Assembly: GCA_019359035.1 (NCBI GenBank)
Contig: JAHHIC010000059.1
Coordinates: forward strand, 1-64,000
From: Scytonematopsis contorta HA4267-MV1
Lineage (GTDB): Bacteria; Cyanobacteriota; Cyanobacteriia; Cyanobacteriales; Nostocaceae
Direction of reading: 5' to 3'
Length of the DNA stretch: 64,000 nt
Below the pieces are notes generated by a model. The model saw only the letters and a program-made list of their open reading frames with translations, had not been told where the DNA came from and ran no database searches. This document shows, one piece after another, positions 8,480 to 16,757 of this stretch. Both the position numbers and the translations under genes were made by a program. Each line of letters opens with the position of its first letter. Positions within the stretch are counted from its first letter, which is position 1.

Positions 8480-11400
8480 GTGTTTTCACAGCAACATCTA
8501 CGTCAATACATCACCCAAATCTTGGGTGAAACGCTTTCGGATAAATCCCTTAACAGGTGCTTGGCTGCAATAGAAATATTGGAACCGCAGGTCGCAAAAG
8601 AGTTCTGGCAATCAGCAGAGGCTAAGGCTGGAATTTATATTGTGCTTGCAGGTAAAAGCAGACTGCTGGATAGCTCAGAGAATTTGATTGCTACTCTCTC
8701 GGTGGGTGCATCATTTGGTGAACTGACTCTGTTTGCTTCCGAGGAATTTCAGCCTTACACTGCTAGAGCTTCGGTGAATTTAAAGCTTGGCTATCTCAAA
8801 GAAGAGGTTTTGGCTGAGGTGTTTAGCTTTGACGAGAGTGTACGTCATCATCTAAAAGCCCGTGCAGAGCTTTGGGATTTGCTGCTATTGTGTCGCCAAA
8901 ATTCGCAACTTCCCTTATATGCATCCCAAGTTCCGGGGGCGCTCAAAGCTTTATCCTATTTTTCGCGGCACAATCTGGAAATTGGCTCTGTGCCAGCAAC
9001 AGTATTTCAAGATTGCCGCATGTGGGTTTTGCTCCGGGGTCGATTGCTATCGGATGAAGGTAACTCTTTGACTCCTGGCAACATCTATGTAGGTTCAAAT
9101 GTGATTTCAAAAGGGGGTAATTGGCATACTGAGCAACCTACAGTCGCTTACATTCTAAAAAATTCCGACTGGCAAACAGCACTAGAACATTGGTCTGAAT
9201 TAGGTTCATTTGTACCTGACCAAGAGCCTCCAGTGGCAGCCCAAGAGCGAAAGCCACGAAAGAGCAGTAAAAGTGTTGAGCGTTTTGATTCTGGTGCTTT
9301 TAACTCTGATGCTTTTAACTCTAGTACTTTTGAATCTAGTGCTAAAATCATTCCCTTTCCCCAGCGAGATTCCCAGTCAAAACAAAAGCCAAAAAAAACA
9401 CTTTCTTTCTTTCCCAGTCCGAAAGTGCGAGTGGGGCATTGGTGGGGACGACTAACAAAGCAATATCCCTTCTACGCCCAACAAAGTGCCTCAGATTGCG
9501 GTTCTGCTTGCTTAGTGATGATTGGTAACTATTGGGGCAAGCACTTTAGTGTCAATCGCCTGCGGGATATGACCAACGTGAACCGTAATGGTGCGTCTTT
9601 ACGTGCCTTAGCAACAGCAGCAGAAAGCCTTGGTTTTGCCACCCGGCCCGTCAAAGCGACTTTTGATAAATTTGCAGAGCAATCACTGCCGGCAATTGCC
9701 CACTGGTCTGGCAAGCATTTCATTGTAGTCTATGCAATTACGAAAAAGCGCGTGATAGTCTGTGACCCCGCCATTGGTCAACGCAGTCTGACAAGAAGCC
9801 AATTTGAGGCTGCTTGGAGTGGATATGCTTTGTTACTGCAACCTACATCACTACTCAAAGATGCCAAAGCTGAAAGTACAGGCTTTTGGAAGTTTTTTGA
9901 GTTAGTTAAACCTCACTATAAGGTACTGATAGAAATTTTTCTGGCAAGCGTGCTGATGCAGCTATTTGGACTGGTAACCCCTGTATTCACCCAATTGTTG
10001 CTAGACAGAGTGCTTGTACAACGCAGCGTTCCCACGTTAAACGCTGTTGGTATGGGGATGATAGTTTTTGGCTTGTTTAGTATTGCCATGAATGGAGTAC
10101 GGCAATATCTGCTTGACCATACAGCCAACCGTGTTAGCATCTCTCTATTGGTAGGTTTTATCAAACATACCTTCCGTTTGCCCCTCTCTTATTTTGAGTC
10201 GCGGTATGTTGGGGATATTATTTCTCGTATTCAAGAAAACCAAAAAATTCAACGTTTCCTAACTGGTCAAACACTCTCGATTATGCTGGATATGCTGACA
10301 TTGGTCATTTATCTGGCGATGATGTTTTCTTATAGCTGGCGCATGGCATTATTTGTGTTAGTGACTGTACCGCCATTTTTTATATTAGCGCTGGCTAGTA
10401 CAAATATTTTGCGCCGCATTTCCAGAGAGATTTTTAATGCTGGAGCTGAAGAAAACAGTTATTTGATAGAGTCTTTAACAGGAATTCGCACAATCCGCTC
10501 ATTAGCAATTGAACAGAACGTGCGCTGGCGTTGGGAAGAATTACTGAATAATTTGGTTAGAAAAAGTTTTAATGCTCAGATAATAGGCAACCGCTTGCAA
10601 ATTATCAGTGGCGTAATTCAAACTTTTGTAAATACGGGACTGATGTGGTTTGGAGCATGGCAAGTGATTCAAGGGGAACTCACCGTTGGACAATTAATTG
10701 CCTTCAATATGTTAGTGGGTAACGTTTTGAGTCCTTTTCAACGGCTGTCGCTGCTGTGGAATGAATTGCAAGAAATTGTTATTTCCACGGAACGCATTAA
10801 TGATGTCCTAGAAGCGGAACCGGAAGAAGACTTACATAATAAACCTAGAAAGACCTTAGGTCGAATTGATGGTAACATCCGCTTTCAAAATGTTACCTTC
10901 CGCTATCACCCAGAAAGTGGGACTAACGTGCTGGAAAATCTCAGCTTTGAAATCCAAACCGAGCAAATGGTAGCAGTTGTGGGACGTAGTGGTTCGGGTA
11001 AAACAACACTCAGTAAGTTGATTTTAGGTTTATACCCTCCGACAGATGGTAAAGTATTAATTGATGGTCATGATACCAGTAGTGTGTCATTGAAATCACT
11101 TCGTTCTCAAGTGGGTGTTGTTGACCAAGATACCTTCCTATTTGGTGGTACAATTCGTCAGAACATTTCTATAGCGCACCCAGAAGCCTCTTTAGAGGAA
11201 GTTATTCAAGCAGCAAAATTTGCAGGAGCTGATGAATTTATTCAGAAACTGCCAATGGGTTATGAATCCCAAATTGGTGAAGGTGGTGGTATTCTCTCTG
11301 GTGGACAACGCCAGCGTCTAGCTATTGCCCGTGCTTTGATGGGAAATCCCCGTTTATTACTTTTTGATGAAGCCACTAGTAACCTGGACTCTGAATCTGA

Positions 11401-11608
11401 AAGGATTATTCAGAACAATTTAAAAACAATTCTCAAAGGGCGAACTAGTGTAATCATTGCCCACCGTCTTTCTACTGTCCGCAACGCTGACTTAATTTTG
11501 GTTTTAGACCGGGGCATATTAGTAGAAAGCGGTATCCATGATGAATTAATCACCAAAAAAGGTCATTATTACTATTTAAATCAACAACAAATAGCTCAAG
11601 CAGGCTAG
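8480..11608 (+). CDS. Peptidase-containing ABC exporter (module 2)
   Basis: HetC-like exporter of 1042 residues. A cyclic-nucleotide-binding-like domain (about 20-150) is followed by a second, weaker barrel-like segment, a Lys/Pro-rich linker, a C39 peptidase with Cys340 (DCGSAC), His413 and Asp429, six probable membrane segments (about 475-760), and an ATPase with Walker A GRSGSGKTT at 835, signature LSGGQRQR at 939 and DEATS. All catalytic residues are present. It should cleave GG leaders on the cytoplasmic side and export the cores. GTG start with a GGGGGA ribosome site, and the protein begins MFSQQ like the module 4 paralogue. The adaptor gene follows after 87 bases and the parvulin-like gene after that, so the three probably form an operon. 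Confidence 0.95.
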   Translation: MFSQQHLRQYITQILGETLSDKSLNRCLAAIEILEPQVAKEFWQSAEAKAGIYIVLAGKSRLLDSSENLIATLSVGASFGELTLFASEEFQPYTARASVNLKLGYLKEEVLAEVFSFDESVRHHLKARAELWDLLLLCRQNSQLPLYASQVPGALKALSYFSRHNLEIGSVPATVFQDCRMWVLLRGRLLSDEGNSLTPGNIYVGSNVISKGGNWHTEQPTVAYILKNSDWQTALEHWSELGSFVPDQEPPVAAQERKPRKSSKSVERFDSGAFNSDAFNSSTFESSAKIIPFPQRDSQSKQKPKKTLSFFPSPKVRVGHWWGRLTKQYPFYAQQSASDCGSACLVMIGNYWGKHFSVNRLRDMTNVNRNGASLRALATAAESLGFATRPVKATFDKFAEQSLPAIAHWSGKHFIVVYAITKKRVIVCDPAIGQRSLTRSQFEAAWSGYALLLQPTSLLKDAKAESTGFWKFFELVKPHYKVLIEIFLASVLMQLFGLVTPVFTQLLLDRVLVQRSVPTLNAVGMGMIVFGLFSIAMNGVRQYLLDHTANRVSISLLVGFIKHTFRLPLSYFESRYVGDIISRIQENQKIQRFLTGQTLSIMLDMLTLVIYLAMMFSYSWRMALFVLVTVPPFFILALASTNILRRISREIFNAGAEENSYLIESLTGIRTIRSLAIEQNVRWRWEELLNNLVRKSFNAQIIGNRLQIISGVIQTFVNTGLMWFGAWQVIQGELTVGQLIAFNMLVGNVLSPFQRLSLLWNELQEIVISTERINDVLEAEPEEDLHNKPRKTLGRIDGNIRFQNVTFRYHPESGTNVLENLSFEIQTEQMVAVVGRSGSGKTTLSKLILGLYPPTDGKVLIDGHDTSSVSLKSLRSQVGVVDQDTFLFGGTIRQNISIAHPEASLEEVIQAAKFAGADEFIQKLPMGYESQIGEGGGILSGGQRQRLAIARALMGNPRLLLFDEATSNLDSESERIIQNNLKTILKGRTSVIIAHRLSTVRNADLILVLDRGILVESGIHDELITKKGHYYYLNQQQIAQAG

Positions 11609-11642
11609 GGAGGCTTGTAACTCTTCTCCCGCATCTCAATTT

Positions 11643-11692
11643 TGAGAAATATTATTGAGAAATATTATTGGGAAATATTATTGGGAAATATC
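11643..11692. repeat. 13-bp tandem repeat before the adaptor gene
   Basis: GAGAAATATTATT, or with a GGG start, repeats about 3.7 times between the exporter stop and the adaptor start. Reading through it from TTG 11642 gives an in-frame Tyr/Ile-rich extension, but ATG 11696 gives a product like the other adaptors. Confidence 0.75.
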
Positions 11693-11695
11693 ACT

Positions 11696-13252
11696 ATGCC
11701 TTATACATCTCCCGATTCCTCTGCATTTGCGAAAGATGAACCGGATGACTATAGAAGTTACAACACCAAAAGTTACAACACTCTATCAGAAACGACTAAT
11801 TTTAATGGGTTAAATAACGAAGGTGATACCCAAGACTTACATTACGGCATCGAAGAACTGCTGGATGCCTTACCTCGGCTTTGGACTCGTGGTGTGCTGT
11901 ATGTGTTGGTTGGCTTTGCTGTCATCGCATTACCCTGGGCAACCATCTCTAAGGTGGATGAAACAGGTAATGCCAGAGGACGTATAGAGCCTAAAGGCGC
12001 AACGCAAAAATTGGACACTCCCACTGGCGGGAGCGTCAAAGCTGTTAGGGTAAAAGAAGGTGACAGCGTTTCCAAAGGGCAAGTTCTGCTTGAACTAGAG
12101 TCTGATATTTTGCAAACGGAATTACAACAGGCTAAGCAAAAGCAATCTGAACTGCAAAATCAATTGAGGCAACTGGATGTACTCCAAAAACAATTGCAGT
12201 TAACCATTGGAGTTCAGGAGCAACAAAACCAATCCCAAGCCTTGGAAAAGGTGTCCCAAGTTAACCAGGCAAAGCAAAACCTGGATGCTAAACAAAGTAC
12301 TTATAACTTACAAAAATTAGAAAAACAGGCATTAGTTAACCAGGCTATCCAGCAAATTAACACCACTCAAGAAGACCAGAAGTCCGCTCAAGAGCGTTGG
12401 GATATAGATTCAAGACAAGTGGGACGGTTTAATCGACTTGTGAAAGATGGTGCAATTTCTGCAAACCAAGTTGACCAACTCAGAAAAGAAGAACGAGAAA
12501 GCAAGCGACTCTACAAAAAAGCCCAATCGGACATCAAACAAGCAACACTGCGACTGCAAGAAGAACAGAACCGCTACCAAACAACAGCCAATCAGTTAGA
12601 GTCTGATATTAAGCAAGCAAAACTCCGGTTGCAAGAAGAGGAAAACAGCTATCAAAGCTTACTGCGAAACGGTCAATTGGCACTTTTGAAAAATCAGCAA
12701 CAACTCAAAGATTTGCAAGGACAGGTCAACACCCTCAAATCCCAAATTGGTCAGGTCGGAAGCCAAATCATGTCTATCAAACTTCAAATTCAACAACGAA
12801 TAGTGCGGTCACCTGTGGATGGGGTAATTTTTGAGTTGCCAGTAACCAAACCAGGAGCAGTGGTACAACCCGGTCAGAGAATTGCCCAAATTGCGCCCAA
12901 AAACGCTGGCTTCGTACTCAAAGCTCAGATACCGACTCAGGATAGCGGCTTTTTGAAAGTAGGAATGCCAGTCAAAATCAAGTTTGACGCTTACCCCTTC
13001 CAGGAATATGGCATCACCCAAGGGAAGGTTACTAAAATTTCTCCCGACTCCAAAGTTAGCCAAACACCCCAAGGAAATATAGAAACCTTTGAGTTAGAAA
13101 TCGCCTTAGACAAGCAGTATGTCCAAAATGGTGATAAACGGATTAAATTAAGCGCCGGTCAGACAGCAAACGCGGAAGTAATTATTCGCCAACGGCGCGT
13201 AATTGACTATGTTTTAGACCCCTTCAAGAAACTACAAAAAGGCGGCTGGTAA
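11696..13252 (+). CDS. HlyD-type membrane-fusion adaptor (module 2)
   Basis: Adaptor of 518 residues that should link the inner-membrane exporter to an outer-membrane channel. It has a soluble N-terminus with the shared motif EELLDALPRLWTR, one membrane segment (about 67-86), a lipoyl-like half (near 95-130), a long Gln/Glu/Lys-rich coiled coil (about 140-370), the second lipoyl half with RIVRSPVDGVI, and a C-terminal barrel ending SAGQTANAEVIIRQRR. It is close in sequence to the module 4 adaptor, especially from RSPVDG onward. No outer-membrane TolC partner is encoded in the window. Start chosen at ATG 11696, because an upstream TTG at 11642 would only translate a tandem repeat. Confidence 0.9.
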   Translation: MPYTSPDSSAFAKDEPDDYRSYNTKSYNTLSETTNFNGLNNEGDTQDLHYGIEELLDALPRLWTRGVLYVLVGFAVIALPWATISKVDETGNARGRIEPKGATQKLDTPTGGSVKAVRVKEGDSVSKGQVLLELESDILQTELQQAKQKQSELQNQLRQLDVLQKQLQLTIGVQEQQNQSQALEKVSQVNQAKQNLDAKQSTYNLQKLEKQALVNQAIQQINTTQEDQKSAQERWDIDSRQVGRFNRLVKDGAISANQVDQLRKEERESKRLYKKAQSDIKQATLRLQEEQNRYQTTANQLESDIKQAKLRLQEEENSYQSLLRNGQLALLKNQQQLKDLQGQVNTLKSQIGQVGSQIMSIKLQIQQRIVRSPVDGVIFELPVTKPGAVVQPGQRIAQIAPKNAGFVLKAQIPTQDSGFLKVGMPVKIKFDAYPFQEYGITQGKVTKISPDSKVSQTPQGNIETFELEIALDKQYVQNGDKRIKLSAGQTANAEVIIRQRRVIDYVLDPFKKLQKGGW

Positions 13253-13373
13253 TCAATTCGCAATATGCCGAAGCGGCACGCTGCGCGAACGCAATTCGCA
13301 ATTCGCAATCCCCAATTCCCAATTCCCAATTCCCAATTCCCCACTCCCCAAAATTCCTTCTTAGGTGTGCATC

Positions 13374-14153
13374 ATGACCAAAAATTTGACCATTTCCTGT
13401 TTAGACGTTATCCACCACCTTAAACTATCCTGTCAGATTCCTGATGTTGTAGAAGCAATTACATCTCAAAGTATTATTGCTCAAGCAGCCCAAGAAGCAG
13501 GTATTAAGGTTGAGGAAGAAGAATTACAGGAACAAGGAGATAAAATCCGGTTCGAGAAAAAACTCGTTAAAGCTAAAGACACCTGGACATGGTTAGAAAA
13601 AAACCATCTGTCTGTGACTCAATTTGAAGAATTAGTCCACAATAAAGTTCTTTCCAGGAAGTTAGCGAATCATCTGTTTTCGGGTCAAGTCGAAAAGTTC
13701 TTTTATGAACATCGGTTAAATTATGATACCGCTGTTATCTACGAAGTCACTTTCGAGGATAGAGGCTTAGCTCTGGAATTGTTTTATGCGCTGCAAGAAT
13801 ACGAAATAACATGGGCAGAGATTGCTCGTTTATATATTAAAGAGCCAGAACTTCGTCGTGCTGGTGGATATCGAGGAGCCAGACACCGCAAAGAATTTCG
13901 TCCAGAAATTGCTGCGGCTATATTTGCCGCAACTCCACCTCAGATTCTCAAACCAATTACGACACAAAAAGGAGTGTATTTAATTTGGGTGGAAGAAATC
14001 ATTCAACCCCAATTAGATGAACAATTGCGCGAAAAAATTATGGACGAATTGTTTAGTAATTGGTTAAAGAAAGAAATTGAATATCTAGAAATAGATACTC
14101 AGTTTGATACAGATGTCATTGAATTACAGAAGGAAGTGCTAAATCATGCTTAA
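13374..14153 (+). CDS. PpiC/SurA-like parvulin protein (module 2)
   Basis: Protein of 259 residues. The N-terminal half is helical and SurA-like (about 1-115). The C-terminal part resembles a parvulin domain: a strand near YEVTFED, then the RRAGGYRGARHRKEFRPEIAAAIFA region and LKPITTQKGVYLIWVEEI. I see no signal peptide or membrane segment, so it probably stays in the cytoplasm, perhaps as a chaperone that presents precursors to the exporter. That role is inference. It follows the adaptor gene by 121 bases, which hold repeats of the CAATTCGCAATT and CCAATTCC type. Start at ATG 13374 after AGGTG; GTG 13365 is an alternative. Confidence 0.85.
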   Translation: MTKNLTISCLDVIHHLKLSCQIPDVVEAITSQSIIAQAAQEAGIKVEEEELQEQGDKIRFEKKLVKAKDTWTWLEKNHLSVTQFEELVHNKVLSRKLANHLFSGQVEKFFYEHRLNYDTAVIYEVTFEDRGLALELFYALQEYEITWAEIARLYIKEPELRRAGGYRGARHRKEFRPEIAAAIFAATPPQILKPITTQKGVYLIWVEEIIQPQLDEQLREKIMDELFSNWLKKEIEYLEIDTQFDTDVIELQKEVLNHA

Positions 14154-14502
14154 TGCAGTTTTAAATAATTACAAAAAGTTAATTTAATTTTAGAAAATTT
14201 GTGTTGCTGTTAATCTTCCTGCTTAAGGTAGATTTATAATTTTTTTTCACATATTAATTACTTGTCTATTGTTGTTTGCGGTAAGAAATAACATTTTACT
14301 GCAAGGTCTTACTGTGTCTTTCGCTAGATGCGAATTATTAACCTCCTAATTTATTTCATAAAATATTAAATATTTTTATCAGAAAAAACAAATCAAAATA
14401 TTGTTTTTTGCAAGAAATTAGTCTATATTAAAAATATGAGCAAAGAAAAAAGCTCATCAAAAAAAAACGTCAAATCGGTGAAGCTCTTTTTAGGAGGAAA
14501 TG
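14154..14502. other. Intergenic region before the first peptide gene
   Basis: AT-rich stretch of about 350 bases with no gene. It probably holds the promoter or leader of the peptide gene that starts at 14503, whose ribosome site is TAGGAGGAAA. Confidence 0.45.
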
Positions 14503-14781
14503 ATGATTATTTCTGACTTAAACTACTTAGAAGGTACTAACGAAGAAGTCTTGGGTGGTTTCTTACTTGTGCCAAATGTAAAACGCTCAGAAAATGTCGA
14601 TATTGACATCAATGAGAAATTTAAGATTGACAAAAATGTTAAGTCTAACGCCATAGTGAAAGGAAACCTTGGTACTGCTCAAGCAAACGTAGTCGGTTAC
14701 AAAAACAGCTTGACTCAAGCTACTAGTTTAGTTGAGCCTGGTCTAAATTCTTCTACTGCCATTTCTGCTGGAAATAACTAG
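14503..14781 (+). CDS. GG-leader peptide, module 2
   Basis: Small secreted-peptide precursor of 92 residues. The leader MIISDLNYLEGTNEEVLGG ends in the double glycine that a C39 exporter cleaves. The 73-residue core is rich in Asn, Val, Lys and Ser with alternating polar and hydrophobic residues and has no Cys, so a disulfide or lanthionine product is unlikely. An excellent ribosome site (TAGGAGG) precedes two ATG codons, at 14500 and 14503. It follows the parvulin-like gene by about 350 bases. Its function cannot be told from sequence. Confidence 0.8.
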   Translation: MIISDLNYLEGTNEEVLGGFLLVPNVKRSENVDIDINEKFKIDKNVKSNAIVKGNLGTAQANVVGYKNSLTQATSLVEPGLNSSTAISAGNN

Positions 14782-14939
14782 TTGATTGAGATTTATCACT
14801 AGAAATAAAGGCAGCCAGAAGCTAGTACAGATTGAGGTAAGTCTCGATACTTTATCTAAACTCGACTAATCCGGAAAGTTGAGCCATCAAAATAGTATCT
14901 TTATTTCCTCAGTTGAGATTCTAATCTCTGTTCTGTACA

Positions 14940-14971
14940 TGGTAGGGTTGCGACAATGTCGTAGCCCTACA
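14940..14971. repeat. Small palindromic repeat
   Basis: GTAGGGTTGCGACA and TGTCGTAGCCCTAC form a hairpin between two peptide genes. It could be a transcript terminator or a dispersed palindrome. There is no clear T run. Confidence 0.45.
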
Positions 14972-15052
14972 ACAATGGCTAGCATCTTGGACTAGCATCT
15001 TGAAAAGGTGTGCAAAACAACAAAATCAATATTAATTCATAGGAGAATGTCG

Positions 15053-15301
15053 GTGATTATCTCAGACTTAGACGTGATTGAATTAGTTGCAGGTACTAAT
15101 GTTATTGGTGGTGCTGGCAATTCTACACAATATCAAGACTATTTAAAGAGTCGAATTAATTTGTCCGGAAACTATGCTACTTCTTCATTTGAAGCTGTGG
15201 CATTAGGTAATAATACCTTTACTGATGGTTATGCTATAGCTCGGGTTACATCTGGTAGTTCTATCTCCTCCGGTAGTGCTATTGCAGCTAGTAATAAATA
15301 G
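15053..15301 (+). CDS. GG-leader peptide A, module 2 copy
   Basis: Precursor of 82 residues with leader MIISDLDVIE...VIGG, cut after residue 20. The core is Ser/Thr/Asn/Gly-rich and includes the segment NTFTDGYAIARVTSG. The paralogue at 37421 shares the spacing and the DTFTDGY...VKTTPGSS region. Start: GTG 15053 lies seven bases after AGGAG. The upstream ATG 15047 is too close to the ribosome site, and the paralogue has ATG at the matching place. Cores of this kind look like extended, beta-rich, possibly self-assembling secreted peptides, as with the exported EbfG proteins of Synechococcus elongatus. That comparison is inference. Confidence 0.8.
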   Translation: MIISDLDVIELVAGTNVIGGAGNSTQYQDYLKSRINLSGNYATSSFEAVALGNNTFTDGYAIARVTSGSSISSGSAIAASNK

Positions 15302-15314
15302 CTCCAATAAATAA

Positions 15315-15460
15315 CAGTTAATACCATTTCTATAACCTATGAAGAAGTAAGTTAATTATCCATTTACTTCACTTAGGCTATGAAAAATTGAAAGCTGAAT
15401 AGAACATTTGAAAAAATAAAATAATCGCTGAAATTTTTCGCTAAATTTATCAGCGATTAT
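15315..15460 (+). ncRNA. Conserved structured intergenic segment between peptides A and B
   Basis: Two possible hairpins. The second is clear: ATAATCGCTGA (15421-15431) pairs with TCAGCGATTAT (15450-15460). The same order of elements (AACCT...A, then CTTCAC-TAGGCTATGA, then AAAATAATCGCTGAA) lies between the paralogous genes at 37725-37854, although the spacer is non-coding. It may be a terminator/attenuator or a leader of peptide B. Confidence 0.5.
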
Positions 15461-15499
15461 CAACGATTAATTGGTTAATTTAGTCTTAAAGGGTTGGTT

Positions 15500-15826
15500 A
15501 TGGGTAAATTACAAATTAACGACCTCGATTTTTGCGAGTCTGCTAATGACAATCAAGTGCAAGGCGGATTTTCGTATCTAAAAAATTATAACAAATTGGT
15601 TGTTTCATCTTTTTCTGACTTTGAGATATACGATTGGGACAGCTTCGACAATTTTGACAGTTTCGACGAATCTCTTTTTAAAGGATTAAGTGAAAAAGAG
15701 CTAGCTCAAGAAGGTAACATAGGATATCGAATTGAAAGTGAAGATGGGAAAAAAGTTATATTTGGAATTGTAAGTAATAAAGGCGACACAAATTTTATTA
15801 GAGTGTCCGCACGTGTGAGAAGTTAG
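15500..15826 (+). CDS. GG-leader peptide B, module 2 copy
   Basis: Precursor of 108 residues. The leader runs MGKLQINDLDFCESANDNQV and ends QGG at residue 23. The paralogue at 37877 has an almost identical leader and the same tail pattern (LSE-ELA-G--GYRI-S-DGKK, ending ARVRS or ARVKS). Between them this copy has an Asp/Phe/Ser-rich insert. The leader of peptide B differs from the YGG type, so it may be read by a different exporter or at a different stage. Start at ATG 15500; the TTG at 15494 is not needed. Confidence 0.8.
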   Translation: MGKLQINDLDFCESANDNQVQGGFSYLKNYNKLVVSSFSDFEIYDWDSFDNFDSFDESLFKGLSEKELAQEGNIGYRIESEDGKKVIFGIVSNKGDTNFIRVSARVRS

Positions 15827-15857
15827 CATGAGTTATAAAACCTCTATAAATCAGATA

Positions 15858-15884
15858 GTAGAGACGTAACTTTACACGTCTCTA
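15858..15884. terminator. Hairpin between convergent peptide genes
   Basis: GTAGAGACGT pairs with ACGTCTCTAC. It is a member of the GTAGAGACG palindrome family also seen at 1-435, 34520 and 41629. Its place between convergent genes suggests a bidirectional stop, but there is no strong T run. Confidence 0.45.
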
Positions 15885-15940
15885 CATTATTAATAAGAAC
15901 TATACTTGCCTAGCAAGTAATCAAACAGATACTTTTATAT

Positions 15941-16246
15941 TTACTTCGTGCCTAAGTAAACCTCAGTACTACGGCTACGACTGTAGGCAAAAGAATTCGG
16001 GTCTTGAGCATAAGCTTCAGCTTTTGCATATACTTTTATTAGGGAATTATTGTTGATTTCTCTGTAAGTCAAAAGAGTTTCTGTATTTGTGAAAGTGTTA
16101 TTTCCTGAAGCATTTGCATTACTTATTGCTAAAGCTGAATTTGGACTAGCATTGGTTTCTGTATATGTAGAAGTGCTTGCACCACCAATAATTAGTTCTT
16201 CAAATTCTGTGGTGTCAGAAATTAAATTTAAATCAGCAATTATCAT
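15941..16246 (-). CDS. GG-leader peptide C, module 2 copy
   Basis: Precursor of 101 residues on the minus strand with a leader MIIADLNLIS...ELIIGG (22 residues). The core is dominated by Thr, Ser, Asn, Ala and Tyr (for example STSTYTETNASPNSAL and AEAYAQDPNSFAYSRSRSTE), an amyloid-like or adhesin-like composition. The ribosome site GAGG lies nine bases before the ATG. The paralogue at 41917-42228 is also on the minus strand and also downstream of peptides A and B, so the A/B/C set was duplicated as a unit. Confidence 0.8.
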   Translation of the reverse strand: MIIADLNLISDTTEFEELIIGGASTSTYTETNASPNSALAISNANASGNNTFTNTETLLTYREINNNSLIKVYAKAEAYAQDPNSFAYSRSRSTEVYLGTK

Positions 16247-16431
16247 GTGATAAACCTCTAAATTGTTGAAGATATGTTCTGTTTATAATATTACCAGATT
16301 CATCCAGAACGTACATATATTTTTTAGATAAAATTTGTAAAAAAGATACAATGTTTATGATATTTTCTATTTCTAATTTTCATAAAAATATATTCTTTTA
16401 GTCATTTTTGAAAAAATTGAGTTGCGAAGAA

Positions 16432-16600
16432 AACCCCAGCACCCAACCCCCTCCCCGCTTGCAAGCCTACCGTGTACACACAAGTTCAATAAACCCCTTC
16501 ACGAAGCGTGAAGGGGTATCTCAGGGAACTTTAAGGTTATTTGAAGACTTGTGTGTACACAGTAGCCCCGCAAGCGGGGAGGGGGTTGGGTGCTGGGGTT
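16432..16600. mobile_element. MITE-like inverted-repeat element
   Basis: Two 54-base arms (16432-16485 and 16547-16600) are inverted complements with only about five mismatches. The outer ends read AACCCCAGCACCC and GGGTGCTGGGGTT. Between them sits a second hairpin, AACCCCTTCACG/CGTGAAGGGGT (16491-16517). No transposase is present. The GC content is well above that of the flanks. An open frame through it (16408-16650) only translates the repeat. Confidence 0.7.
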
Positions 16601-16757
16601 CCTTATGTTGGGACAAGAAAGATGTTTGCGTGGCGTGGTCTTTACATTAAGTATACGCTGTAAAATCCTTGAAACTGTTATATATTTTTCCGTATTTCCT
16701 ACAATTGAGGTTTACTAGCTTTGGGGTATAACAAAATGTAATATATTAAAATTAATT

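Noticed and set aside
16408-16650. Open frame of 80 codons
   Set aside because: It lies in the inverted-repeat element and shows no codon bias or ribosome site.
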